Source: JAFNGF01 sp964567045 (GTDB lineage: Bacteria; Planctomycetota; Phycisphaerae; Sedimentisphaerales; Anaerobacaceae). Taken from it: a DNA stretch of 18,985 nucleotides. How positions within the stretch are numbered: position 1 is the stretch's first letter; each line of letters begins with the position of its first letter. Shown here one piece after another: positions 7,145 through 15,570 of the stretch. Where the stretch lies: positions 1 through 18,985 of the forward strand of contig CAZMLE010000069.1 in assembly GCA_964567045.1 (NCBI GenBank), read 5' to 3'. The translations under genes and the position numbers were made by a program. Below the pieces are notes generated by a model. That model was not told the origin of the DNA. It made no database searches and saw only the letters and a program-made list of their open reading frames with translations.

Positions 7145-7166
7145 GCAATTCATTGCGGGGTTTTTT
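7141..7166 (+). terminator. Intrinsic terminator of the rpsB-frr operon
   Basis: A 9-bp GC-rich stem, CCCCGCAAT (7141-7149) with ATTGCGGGG (7152-7160), followed by six T residues (7161-7166). The stem sequence recurs almost unchanged at 10253-10272, so it is also a dispersed repeat. Confidence 0.85.
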
Positions 7167-7190
7167 ACGATTATTCCGGGGGACAAAATA

Positions 7191-10100
7191 ATGCCAGATG
7201 AAAAGAATATAAAAATCAAACCGCAACGTAAAATGGGCGTCAGGCTCCTAAAATGGGTCCTTCCAATTGTGGCTGTTCTGATCGTGTCGGCGTTTTTGCT
7301 GGTGCCTGTGCTTATTTCCAGCGGGGTCGCACGGAAAATCATATTGGCCAAAGTCAACAAGTCTATAAGCGGCCAGGCAGATTTTGCCGATCTTACAATG
7401 GGCTGGTCCAAAGGCATCAAGATTACGGATTTTAGTTTTAACGACGATGCCGGCTGGACTTCAGTGCAGGTAAAGCAAATCAGTACAAAGCCACATTACG
7501 GTTCCATTGTGATGGGTGATCTATCCTTCGGGCGAACCGTCATTGACCAGCCGCAGGTGCAGATAAATCTAAAAGCTGAGCGGCCGGTGCGGATCGCGAG
7601 CGTGGTTTCTCCGGCTCAAAAATCGCCTGTGGTCGCTTTGCCGATCAAGACCATAGACCTTGTGGTCAACAATGGCAGTCTCAAAGTGACCGATCAGCAA
7701 AGCAGAACCGTTAGGCTTGCGCAGATAAACTCGCAAGTTAGTTTAAGGCCGCCCAATCAGCGCAGCAGCTTCAATATCAATATGGCGGTGGCGGATGCGG
7801 GCAAAGAATCGACAATCAAAGCCGCCGGACAAATCCAGCCCGGCAGCGCCAGCAAGGGCTGGACTCTGAAAGGCACCACCGGCAACTTCACCATAGAAGT
7901 CAATGATTTGGACCTGGAATCCTTGGTGCCAATTCTTGAACTGGCTAAGATTCAGGTTCAGGCCCAAGGTCTGGTTTCTGCCGATGTAAACGCCGTGATA
8001 AGAGATGGTGCCCTCGAGAATTTAACTGGGATGGTCAAAGCAAGGAATCTGGATATAGCCGGTCCCCAGCTAAAGGGCGACAGATTAAAGACCAGCCTTT
8101 TGGATGTCACCGTGAAATTGAGAAGCCGGCAGCAATTTATAGACATTGAGAAATTGCAGGTAGATAGCGACTGGCTCAGAGCAAAAGCCGGCGGCATGGT
8201 TCCTACCACGTTTAAGTCGTGGGGCGACATTTTGGCAGGTAAGTCGGATTACAGCTTGAACGCCGATTTTGAGGTTGATGTCGATAAGGTTCTCTCACAG
8301 ATGCCGCGTACGTTTGGCCTCAAAGAGCAAATGAAGGTGACTTCAGGCAAATTGAGCGGAAATATTCAGGCAAGTCGCGGCAGGCTTATAGGGCAGGCAA
8401 ATCTGGCTGGATTGGCCGGCACGGTCGACGGGAAAAAGCTCGCTCTTTCTGAACCGGTCGCCGCCAAACTCCAGATAACTGCCGAGAAGGACAAGTTTAA
8501 CTTTGATGCCCTCGATGTCTCAGCCGCATTTGCCAAAATCAGTGCCGCCGGCAGCCTCGAACAGCTCAAATATGACGGGCGGGTTGACCTGGCAAAACTC
8601 CAGTCGGAGCTGGGGCAATTCGCAAATTTAGGGCCATACCGGCTGGCCGGCGAGCTTTTCAGCAAGGGACAAATCTCCATCGTTAAAGATAAGATCACAG
8701 CCGCCGGCTCTTCGCAGGCAAAGAATCTTGCCGTTAGTTCAGATAAAGGTGTCAGTGCCGCCGAGCCGATGGCTGATGTCACTTTCGCTGTTGACATCGA
8801 CAGGCCGAACAATATCCTCACCATCGGTTCGATAAAGGCAAATGCCAGTCTTGGCCAAGTGAGCATAAAAGATGCGGTTGTGCCGTTGAGCGAAAAAGCT
8901 GCCAAACCTATGAAACTGGTGGCTTCCGCCAGCAATGTTGACCTGCAAAAAGTTCAGCCGTTTCTGGTGTTGTTCGCGTCTTTCCCGGAAAAGATGCAGT
9001 TGGCCGGCATCGCTGAATCTCAAGTTCAGGTCACTTCCGAAAAGGATATTTACAGAATCACCAGCGATGCCACAAAAATCAAGAATTTCAAGCTCATCTC
9101 AGCGGACAAAAAACCTTTTGAACAGCAGGAAGTTTTGCTTACTTTCGATGCCGAAATCAATCCCAGCCAAAAGGCGATAAATGTTAGAAAGCTCCAACTT
9201 GAAAGTCCGCAGATAAAGGTCAAAAAAGCCGAATTCAGTAAGACCGACAATGGCGGCAAGACAAAATTGCAGGGTCAGCTTGAAGGTGAGTATGATTGGG
9301 CCGCTGTAAGCGCAGCGGTCTCCGGTTTTTTGCCGCAGGGTTTTGAGCTGGCCGGGCAAAGAAAGTCCGCCATCAGTTTCTCTAGTGAATACCCAGCGGG
9401 CAAGGCAGACGAGCTGCTGGCTCATCTTAACGCCAAGACGAAGCTCGGCTTTGAGCGGGCCGCGTACCTGGGATTGAATTTTAGCGCCACAGAGGTCGAT
9501 GTGCAGGTTGAAAACGGCGTGCTGCGCATCGCGCCGTTTTCCTCAAAGGTAAACAATGGCCAATTGAGCTTTGCGGGCCAGGCTGATTTTACGAAGAAGC
9601 CAGCGGTGCTGAGGACTCCGGGGCCCATCCAGGTGGCAAAGGACGTTCAAATCAATAAAGAGACTACGGAAAAACTGTTGATGTACGTCAACCCGATCTT
9701 CGCCAACGCAGTTAATGTTAGCGGCGTGGCGAATTTTGGCTGCGAAAAACTTGCTATACCGCTGGCCAGCAGCGCCAAGAAAGACCCTTCGACCGCGCTC
9801 AGGGCAGGCCTCGAAGTAATCGGCACTATCTCGATGAACAATGTGCGCTTAGAGGCTTCGGATTTGCTCGGGCAAATTCTTTCTGCCACTAGCGGCGGCC
9901 TTCGCGGGCAGGTCATTACCATACATCCCACGAAATTTGTCTTACAGGATGGCTTCTTAAGATATGACGATATGCAGGTGGACGTCGGCGATAATCCGAT
10001 CAATTTCAAAGGCGTCATCGGGCTGGATAAAAGCTTGAATATGACTGTCACTTTGCCGTACACTGTCGACGGCAGAACTGTTAGGGTCGGTAAAGACGCT

Positions 10101-10238
10101 GCCGCTCAACGGATATCTGTGCCTCTTAAGGGAACCATTAATAAGCCTGAGCTTGATTTAGGTGCGCTTCTCCAGGACCAGTTGAAGAAGCAGTTGGAAG
10201 AGCAGTTGCGAAAGGGCCTTGAGCGAATATTGCGGTAG
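7191..10238 (+). CDS. AsmA-like inner-membrane-anchored periplasmic protein
   Basis: A 1015-residue protein of the broad AsmA/DUF748/YhdP type. Members are thought to bridge inner and outer membranes and help phospholipid or envelope transport. I chose ATG 7191 because GGGGGAC lies just upstream; a TTG start at 7122 would place the frr terminator inside the gene. The N terminus has a Lys/Arg-rich stretch and one membrane helix (about 19-43). The rest is repetitive beta-rich sequence with the typical D/N-G-x-L-x-V pattern, and it ends in an AsmA-like C-terminal block: ITIHPTKFVLQDGFLRYDDMQV, INFKGVIGLDKSLNMTVTLP, VPLKGTINKPELDLGALL and an amphipathic Lys/Glu/Gln helix. Residues 865-873 (DPSTALRAG) are encoded by a dispersed palindrome and look like an insertion. 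Family assignment rests on overall pattern, not on a catalytic motif. Confidence 0.82.
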   Translation: MPDEKNIKIKPQRKMGVRLLKWVLPIVAVLIVSAFLLVPVLISSGVARKIILAKVNKSISGQADFADLTMGWSKGIKITDFSFNDDAGWTSVQVKQISTKPHYGSIVMGDLSFGRTVIDQPQVQINLKAERPVRIASVVSPAQKSPVVALPIKTIDLVVNNGSLKVTDQQSRTVRLAQINSQVSLRPPNQRSSFNINMAVADAGKESTIKAAGQIQPGSASKGWTLKGTTGNFTIEVNDLDLESLVPILELAKIQVQAQGLVSADVNAVIRDGALENLTGMVKARNLDIAGPQLKGDRLKTSLLDVTVKLRSRQQFIDIEKLQVDSDWLRAKAGGMVPTTFKSWGDILAGKSDYSLNADFEVDVDKVLSQMPRTFGLKEQMKVTSGKLSGNIQASRGRLIGQANLAGLAGTVDGKKLALSEPVAAKLQITAEKDKFNFDALDVSAAFAKISAAGSLEQLKYDGRVDLAKLQSELGQFANLGPYRLAGELFSKGQISIVKDKITAAGSSQAKNLAVSSDKGVSAAEPMADVTFAVDIDRPNNILTIGSIKANASLGQVSIKDAVVPLSEKAAKPMKLVASASNVDLQKVQPFLVLFASFPEKMQLAGIAESQVQVTSEKDIYRITSDATKIKNFKLISADKKPFEQQEVLLTFDAEINPSQKAINVRKLQLESPQIKVKKAEFSKTDNGGKTKLQGQLEGEYDWAAVSAAVSGFLPQGFELAGQRKSAISFSSEYPAGKADELLAHLNAKTKLGFERAAYLGLNFSATEVDVQVENGVLRIAPFSSKVNNGQLSFAGQADFTKKPAVLRTPGPIQVAKDVQINKETTEKLLMYVNPIFANAVNVSGVANFGCEKLAIPLASSAKKDPSTALRAGLEVIGTISMNNVRLEASDLLGQILSATSGGLRGQVITIHPTKFVLQDGFLRYDDMQVDVGDNPINFKGVIGLDKSLNMTVTLPYTVDGRTVRVGKDAAAQRISVPLKGTINKPELDLGALLQDQLKKQLEEQLRKGLERILR
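9785..9806. repeat. Dispersed palindromic repeat inside the AsmA-like gene
   Basis: CCCTTCGAC, a short centre, then GCTCAGGGCA; the ends CCCT and AGGG pair. It is read in frame as PSTALRAG, and the other strand would read ALSAVEGS. A second copy lies between genes at 13237-13256. From general knowledge, this CCTTCGAC...CTCAGG palindrome is common in many uncultured bacterial genomes. Confidence 0.7.
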
Positions 10239-10252
10239 AATATTTTATTTAG

Positions 10253-10277
10253 CCCTGCAATTGATTGCGGGGTTTCT
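10253..10277 (+). terminator. Hairpin repeat after the AsmA-like gene, probable terminator
   Basis: CCCTGCAAT (10253-10261) pairs with ATTGCGGGG (10264-10272), with one T-G wobble. The short, imperfect T-run TTTCT follows. It is the second copy of the sequence at 7135-7163, including the preceding ATTTAG. The weaker T-tract suggests partial termination before the yihY-like gene. Confidence 0.6.
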
Positions 10278-10307
10278 ATCCCTCCGTAAGAATTAAAAGG
10301 CAATAGC

Positions 10308-11624
10308 ATGTTCCAGGAACTTTTATCCACGCCCAGCGCACAACTGGGCAAGGCCGGTCGCCTGGCAGTCTTTCAGATTAAATTATGGTCGCACTGTGTC
10401 AGGCTGTTGAAGGCCAACCGTGCCGGCCAGCAGGCGGCCGCTCTGTCGTATCATACGATCTTTGGAGTCGTCCCGCTGGCGATTGTCATTCTGCTAATTT
10501 TTCAGTTGTTTCCCAAGCACAAAGATGTTGCCGACGGGATCAAAACTCTGGTGTACGAGCAGCTTCACCTGACGACGATCGAATATCACCCCGATCCGCA
10601 GAAGACCGACGAGAGAATAATGCTCACGCAATACCTGGACAACATAGTTGGCGACTTCTTCCAGGGCGTAAACACCGGCTCGGTTACGATAGTTAGCGCC
10701 ATATTTGTTATCTGGGCGGCTCTGGCGCTGCTTTCGACTATTGAAAGGGCATTCAATAATATCTGGCACGTCCCCAGAGGCAGAAATCTGCTGCACCGAA
10801 TTATCAATTACTGGGCGGTTTTGACCCTCGGGCCTCTGTTTTTGGGCGTTGGAATCTACCTGATCACACAATACGCCGCCGCAGTACAGATTCACAAGAC
10901 CGTTTTATCAAGCATCGGCCCTGCTCTGTTATCTTATCTTGTCTCGACCGCGGGTTTTTTTCTGCTGTATTTTGTCCTACCCAATACCAAGGTTCAGGCA
11001 AGAGCTGCCATTTCCGGCGCAGCGGTGGCTGCTCTGGTCTGGGCGATTGCCAAATGGGGCTTTGGGCTGTACATCACAGAGTTTGTTCCCTACGGCAAGG
11101 TCTACGGTGTGTTAGGCATTGTGCCGCTGAGCATATTGTGGATTTTTATTAGCTGGCTTATCGTTTTATTTGGCTTGCAGTTGACCTTCACCACCCAGCA
11201 CTTAAAAAGCCTTGACGCTGCGGAGATTACTGCTGCCAGGAAAACGGAGCGATATTTCATAGCCAGCGAGTTGACGGTTATCAATATTGTCAGGGAAATT
11301 GCCGTAGCTTTTGAGCAAAACAGCGCCCCTGTCCCAGCGGAAATTATCTGCAGCAAGTTAAGCATGCCTGCTGAGTTCGGCGAAAAAATATTAAACCATC
11401 TTGTGGTGGAGGGCCTGCTGGCAAAAACCAGCGACCCAATTGTCGGCTTTCTGCCGGTAACCGACCCGGAAAACATCAAGCTGTCGCAAATTGCCAAAGC
11501 CGTCGCCGACGCCAGCTTCGGTCAGCCGTTGCGCGAAGCCGGCAAGCCTTTAGAGCACATAGTTCATCAGCAGAATGAGCTGCTCGGACGATATAACCTC
11601 AAGCAAATCCTAAGTGACGAGTAA
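10308..11624 (+). CDS. YihY/BrkB-family membrane protein with C-terminal winged-helix-like extension
   Basis: Inner-membrane protein of the YihY/BrkB family, once mislabelled RNase BN; its molecular role is not settled. The 438 residues start at ATG 10308 with AAGG 7 bp upstream. About six membrane helices are seen: 43-68, 124-146, 166-189, 203-224, 233-256 and 268-293. Family hallmarks are the N-terminal AALSYHTIFGVVPLAI segment, RAFNNIWHVPRGR (147-159) and the GKVYGVLGIVPLSILWIFISWLIVLFG block (263-289). After the last helix comes a soluble region of about 140 residues (REIAVAF... ICSKLSMPAEFGEKILNHLVVEGLLAKT...). It resembles a winged-helix domain, which suggests a cytoplasmic regulatory or binding part. 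E. coli YihY is about 290 residues, so this extension accounts for the extra length. Confidence 0.9.
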   Translation: MFQELLSTPSAQLGKAGRLAVFQIKLWSHCVRLLKANRAGQQAAALSYHTIFGVVPLAIVILLIFQLFPKHKDVADGIKTLVYEQLHLTTIEYHPDPQKTDERIMLTQYLDNIVGDFFQGVNTGSVTIVSAIFVIWAALALLSTIERAFNNIWHVPRGRNLLHRIINYWAVLTLGPLFLGVGIYLITQYAAAVQIHKTVLSSIGPALLSYLVSTAGFFLLYFVLPNTKVQARAAISGAAVAALVWAIAKWGFGLYITEFVPYGKVYGVLGIVPLSILWIFISWLIVLFGLQLTFTTQHLKSLDAAEITAARKTERYFIASELTVINIVREIAVAFEQNSAPVPAEIICSKLSMPAEFGEKILNHLVVEGLLAKTSDPIVGFLPVTDPENIKLSQIAKAVADASFGQPLREAGKPLEHIVHQQNELLGRYNLKQILSDE

Positions 11625-11659
11625 GACGCTGCAAGTAAGTAGAGTATAGTCACAGTGCC

Positions 11660-13228
11660 ATGAACATACTGAAAGCTGGCTGTGTCCCCTTCGTTTTGTT
11701 GGTGATATGCTCTCCGGCTTTGCTTTGTGCGCCGGAGGCGGGGGCAGTCCGTCCTGAGGATTCTCTGGTAGTGGTGACATCCAGCACTCCTATGGGAAAA
11801 CGCGCGGGAAACGCGTTTGTAATTGGCGACGGTACGTTGGTTGTAACTGCGCACCATCTGGTATTCGAAGAATCCGAACAGGGTGAGCATCAAATGCCCG
11901 GACTGGTCAGTTTAGTCAGCCCTTATCTTGGACAGGCGTGCTATGGTGAAATTGTGGCTGCCGATGAGGAGCTTGACCTTGCTGTGCTCAAAGCGGCTTG
12001 GCAGGGTCATCCGGCCCTGCAATTAGCCGATGACAACAGCATACTTTCTGCTGAACGCATGCAGATAATCGGTATGCCCGAAGTTATTCACAGTATCGGG
12101 CCCGATGCTAATGAGCCTTTTCCTGAGAGCTTGACCTTCCAGCGTCAGGTGCTGCCGGGCGACTTTGTAGCAGTTCGTCAGCGGACCCCACGATTCATAT
12201 CGCTGCGTGGGATCGGCCAGCTTGGCGAGGGCTGGAGCGGCTCACCGATGCTTCTGCCTGGCAGTTGTAAAGCTGCCGGATGTTTTGTTCGACTGCATGG
12301 AACGATAGGGCAAAGGTTTGTATCAACTCAGGGCCCGGTAATATCGCAGGTCAAGCGCCTGGTAGTCAAGGCTGGTCAAGAAAAATCTTTACATCCTGTC
12401 GAACATGGTCTTTCCAAGGCAAAAGACGCAAACGATGTCTTTTTGCTTAGTCTCCAGACCTACAGGCATTATTTGGGGCGCGATTACGATCAGGCATTTG
12501 AGCAGGCACAGTCGCTTATCGGCTTGCGACCTGAGTCTGCCTTGGTTTACACTCTTGCTGCAAGTGTCGCGGAAGAACAAGGCAAATTTGAAGACGCCGA
12601 GCGGTACTATCAAGAGGCTCTGAGACTCAACCCTGATGCGGCTAACTTAAAGATTTATTATGCCCAGTTTCTCTCAAAGCGTCAACCAGATAAAGCCCTG
12701 GAGATTCTGCAGCAGATGTGGCAATTCGACAAATTAAAGCTCTATGTCGCGCTGCTAACGTTTAATATTCTTTCCCAACGTGGCGAGTATCAGCGCTGCA
12801 GCACATTGCTGGAGGAGGCTCTCAAGGTTAGTCCCAACAATGCCTATTTGTGGGTCGATCTCGGAGGTTGCCAATTTCACTTGGGCGAGGTGAACGATGC
12901 GATCATTTCGTTGAGCAAAGCGGTGGAACTTCTGCCGGAGACAGGGCCGTTCCGCGGTCAGTTGGCCCAGTTGCTCGAAAAGCAGGGCAGACTGGATGAC
13001 GCAGAGCGGCATTTTCGTAAGCTTCTTGAAATTGAGCCTGACAACCCCGTGGTGCACTTCTGGCTGGCCCAGTTTCTGGCCAGGCATCGGCCCGGAGCCA
13101 AAGAAGAAGCCTTGAAAGAGGCACAAATTGCCCTTGAACTGCCCGTCCGGAAGAGCCTGTCCAGACAGGTCATCGAAGAATTGATCGGCGACCTGCGGTC
13201 AAAGAGCGAAGAAAAACCACCCCAATAG
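11660..13228 (+). CDS. Secreted trypsin-like serine protease with TPR repeats
   Basis: A 522-residue protein with a signal peptide (hydrophobic 9-22, cleavage near ALLCA or EAGA). Residues 35-240 read as a trypsin-like (S1) domain: GNAFVIGDGTLVVTAHHLV places a catalytic His at H66 (H65 precedes it), EELDLAVLKA gives Asp D106, and GEGWSGSPMLLP gives Ser S193 in a GxSGxP context. The triad therefore looks intact, though the nucleophile loop is WSGSP rather than the usual NSGGP. From about 255 to 515 there are tandem TPR helices, for example ALVYTLAASVAEEQGKFEDAERYYQEALRLNP, AYLWVDLGGCQFHLGEVNDAI and GRLDDAERHFRKLLEIEPDNP. The combination suggests a periplasmic protease or pseudo-protease scaffold that binds protein partners. 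It lies 35 bp after the yihY-like gene, probably in one transcript. Confidence 0.85.
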   Translation: MNILKAGCVPFVLLVICSPALLCAPEAGAVRPEDSLVVVTSSTPMGKRAGNAFVIGDGTLVVTAHHLVFEESEQGEHQMPGLVSLVSPYLGQACYGEIVAADEELDLAVLKAAWQGHPALQLADDNSILSAERMQIIGMPEVIHSIGPDANEPFPESLTFQRQVLPGDFVAVRQRTPRFISLRGIGQLGEGWSGSPMLLPGSCKAAGCFVRLHGTIGQRFVSTQGPVISQVKRLVVKAGQEKSLHPVEHGLSKAKDANDVFLLSLQTYRHYLGRDYDQAFEQAQSLIGLRPESALVYTLAASVAEEQGKFEDAERYYQEALRLNPDAANLKIYYAQFLSKRQPDKALEILQQMWQFDKLKLYVALLTFNILSQRGEYQRCSTLLEEALKVSPNNAYLWVDLGGCQFHLGEVNDAIISLSKAVELLPETGPFRGQLAQLLEKQGRLDDAERHFRKLLEIEPDNPVVHFWLAQFLARHRPGAKEEALKEAQIALELPVRKSLSRQVIEELIGDLRSKSEEKPPQ

Positions 13229-13236
13229 CAATCCTT

Positions 13237-13256
13237 CCCTTCGACGGCTCAGGGCA
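13237..13256. repeat. Dispersed palindromic repeat between convergent genes
   Basis: CCCTTCGACGG followed by CTCAGGGCA. It is the second copy of the palindrome at 9785-9806, two bases shorter in the centre. It lies in the 46-bp gap between convergent genes and might act as a bidirectional stop signal, though there is no T-run. Confidence 0.65.
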
Positions 13257-13274
13257 AGTGTGCTCCTATATCGC

Positions 13275-14861
13275 TCAGTTCTTTTTAGGGTCAGCCACGA
13301 TGCGATTGCTCATCTGCTCCTGGAGCCGGCCGATTTCATAGTGGCAGTCCACCCATAGTGCTGGCTCAATCGGCTTCGGTCTGCCTCGCAAATCCTTGGG
13401 GGTCTGGACGTCAGCCAACGCCGTCGCAGTCAGTTTTATCTCGATAGTGGCCCCTTCTTCAGGAACCGCGAACGTCTGTGGCTCGCCGACCTCGTATGTC
13501 CCTTTATCGCAACGCAAGTTAAAAGTTATCTTTGCCGGGCTGTTCAAGGCAGGCACCGACAACTTGTAAGAAACTGGGAATCGCTCGTTCTTTTTGGGCT
13601 TGGCCGGCACCGTTTTCGTAAGGGCAGAGTGTAAAACCTGGTGAAGCCGAATCGTCTCCATGGGCACTGCTGTCCAGAGATACTGTTTGTTTAGCTGGCC
13701 ATCGTTCTTCGTTATCTCGAGGTGGTCGATTATGTTGCCGTTGATGTCTATGGTATCCATAGTGAGCTGATTGCCCTTAATATGGAACAGGCAGAAATGG
13801 TGTATTTGCCTGGCGCACGCATGATAGAGGCTTGGCTCCACGGTGTAAAGTGGCGCACCGCCGCCGCCGGCTGTAATATAGGTGACGTGACTTCCGCTGG
13901 TTTCGGCTGGCGGGGCGACCGGCCAGAAACGCTCGTACTGGTGTGAGTGACCTGTGATGACAAAATCTACGCCCGCTTTTGCCAGGCTCGGCAGGGCATC
14001 CGGGTAGCCCCAGTCTGACCAGTGCCCGCCGAAGTTCAGGCTCGGCACGTGATAGCTTACGAATCTCCACTGCGCCCGGCTGCTTCCGGCATCGGCAGCA
14101 ATTAGCCTCAGCAGTTCTCTGCTTTCGACGCCTCTTGAGATGTTATCGAGGCAGAGATAGTGAAGCGGACCATAGTTGAAGCTGAAGTCGTTGCCCTGCC
14201 CGGGCGGAATCAGCAGTTTTTCGAAATTACCGCCGTTTCCTTCGTGATTGCCCTTGGCAATGTAAAAGGGGGTAGTCTCTGCCAACCCTTTGACAGGGGC
14301 GAAAAATTGAGGACCCCATTGCTCGTACTGGTCGCCTCTCGATGCCAGATCGCCGGTATGGACCACAAAGTCAACCTTCCTGGTTTTCATTAGCTCTATT
14401 AATTTGCGATGAATATCAGGATTGGTGCGACTGTCGCCATAGACGACGAATGTCACTTCGTTGGCGTCGAGGGCAGTGGTGCGAAATTCGTAGATTTTGC
14501 TGAGCATACCCGCTCCAGCCACACGATATTTATAAGCTTGGCCCGGCTCTAAGTCTTGCAGCCAGACCTTATGAATGAAGGCCGTTTTCTGATCGCTCTG
14601 TCTGCTGGCTGTGCTATGGGCACACTTGCTCGGTATCAGACCTCTGCCATAGCATATTTTGCCTGGTTCCTGCGTACTGGTTTCCCACATGATAGCGGCC
14701 CGATCTGGGCACACTCGAAGCAGTACCGGCCCTTTTATTATTCCGGCGCAGCCGCCCGCCGTCACAAGCACGATCGCTAAGGCGGCAGAAAGACAAAAGA
14801 GCGGTGACATCATAGAATTTACAGTCACGTGTGGGTGTCTTTGAGATGCGTTGGTCCTCAT
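13275..14861 (-). CDS. Purple-acid-phosphatase-like metallophosphoesterase, predicted lipoprotein
   Basis: A 528-residue calcineurin-like phosphoesterase. The N terminus has a hydrophobic signal ending in TAGGC (C38), so it is probably a lipoprotein. Residues about 44-128 look like the fibronectin-III-like N domain of purple acid phosphatases (LRVCPDRAAIMWET, then HKVWLQDLEPGQAYKYRV). The metal-site motifs appear in order: YGDSR (D143), HTGDLASRGDQYEQW (D171), GNHEGNGG (N205, H206), SYHVPS (H271) and GHSHQYERFWP (H305, H307). A C-terminal beta-rich part (about 400-528) has no clear assignment. It likely cleaves phosphomonoesters or diesters in the periplasm; the substrate is unknown. ATG 14861 has AAAGG upstream. 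It is the last gene of a four-gene minus-strand run, 36 bp after the LysE-type gene. Confidence 0.88.
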   Translation of the reverse strand: MRTNASQRHPHVTVNSMMSPLFCLSAALAIVLVTAGGCAGIIKGPVLLRVCPDRAAIMWETSTQEPGKICYGRGLIPSKCAHSTASRQSDQKTAFIHKVWLQDLEPGQAYKYRVAGAGMLSKIYEFRTTALDANEVTFVVYGDSRTNPDIHRKLIELMKTRKVDFVVHTGDLASRGDQYEQWGPQFFAPVKGLAETTPFYIAKGNHEGNGGNFEKLLIPPGQGNDFSFNYGPLHYLCLDNISRGVESRELLRLIAADAGSSRAQWRFVSYHVPSLNFGGHWSDWGYPDALPSLAKAGVDFVITGHSHQYERFWPVAPPAETSGSHVTYITAGGGGAPLYTVEPSLYHACARQIHHFCLFHIKGNQLTMDTIDINGNIIDHLEITKNDGQLNKQYLWTAVPMETIRLHQVLHSALTKTVPAKPKKNERFPVSYKLSVPALNSPAKITFNLRCDKGTYEVGEPQTFAVPEEGATIEIKLTATALADVQTPKDLRGRPKPIEPALWVDCHYEIGRLQEQMSNRIVADPKKN

Positions 14862-14897
14862 AAAAATCTTGCCTTTCCATAAAGGTTGAACGGGATT

Positions 14898-15533
14898 TTA
14901 CCTCGTGATGGTTCCAATCAGACTACTGCGCGCAGTATATATGAAAAATACGCCGAACCCGAATAGTGCCAGCGAGCAGATTAGTAATACTGTCTGCTGG
15001 ACGCGCGGGCCCAGCAGTGTTGAGCCTTTGAAGCTTGCCCAGGACAGAATTTGCAGCCAGACAAGGTCCACCGACCAATGAGCCAGGGCAAACAGTGCGA
15101 AGGCCCAGACTCCCCACTTGGTGGCCTGGGTAGCCAGGGCCATACCCACAGTCGCCCACCATATGAGGAAATATGGGTTGGTGGCAGATAGTATAATGCC
15201 GGCCAGAATGGGTTTGCCCGCAAGGGCCTTGGGCTTGGCATCGGCTTTAGCTTTCAGGTTAAGCAGGGCCTGTGCTGCCATCAATATTAGAAAAACACCG
15301 CCAGCCAAGCCAATCGCAATCTGGACTTTTGGCAGCTTGAAATATTTTCCCATGCCCAGGATAATCACCACCATCAGCGGAAATTCAATAATGCCGTGGC
15401 CGACAGCAATGAGCGGCCCGGCATATCGTGACCGTGCACCCATCGCAATGGCGGTAGCGGTGACGGGCCCCGGCTGCATCGCCCCAGAGCAGGAGATAAT
15501 CAATACCTGAGCTAAGAAAAACAGCAAGCTCAT
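14898..15533 (-). CDS. LysE-family exporter
   Basis: A 211-residue multi-spanning membrane protein of the LysE/RhtB type, whose members export amino acids or related small molecules. The start at 15533 (MSLLFFLAQ) has GGTGA just upstream and gives the family's usual length of about 200-210. Longer starts would overlap the upstream gene and add a polar, non-homologous leader. About six hydrophobic segments are present. Recognisable family parts are the N-terminal SGAMQPGPVTATAIAMGAR, where the proline-glycine-proline follows the first helix, and SATNPYFLIWWATVG in the middle, matching the LysE N-P-x-x-x-x-F/W-W segment. Substrate cannot be read from sequence. Confidence 0.85.
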   Translation of the reverse strand: MSLLFFLAQVLIISCSGAMQPGPVTATAIAMGARSRYAGPLIAVGHGIIEFPLMVVIILGMGKYFKLPKVQIAIGLAGGVFLILMAAQALLNLKAKADAKPKALAGKPILAGIILSATNPYFLIWWATVGMALATQATKWGVWAFALFALAHWSVDLVWLQILSWASFKGSTLLGPRVQQTVLLICSLALFGFGVFFIYTARSSLIGTITR

Positions 15534-15570
15534 CAAGTCACCAAGTTTTAATCGAAGATTCCTGCGGGTA

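Noticed and set aside
7122..7190. TTG start for the AsmA-like gene giving 1038 residues
   Set aside because: The added 23 residues would be encoded by the frr terminator hairpin; ATG 7191 has a purine-rich site just upstream.
6695..7420. A 241-codon minus-strand open frame
   Set aside because: Antisense to frr and the start of the AsmA-like gene and crosses the terminator; no family resemblance.
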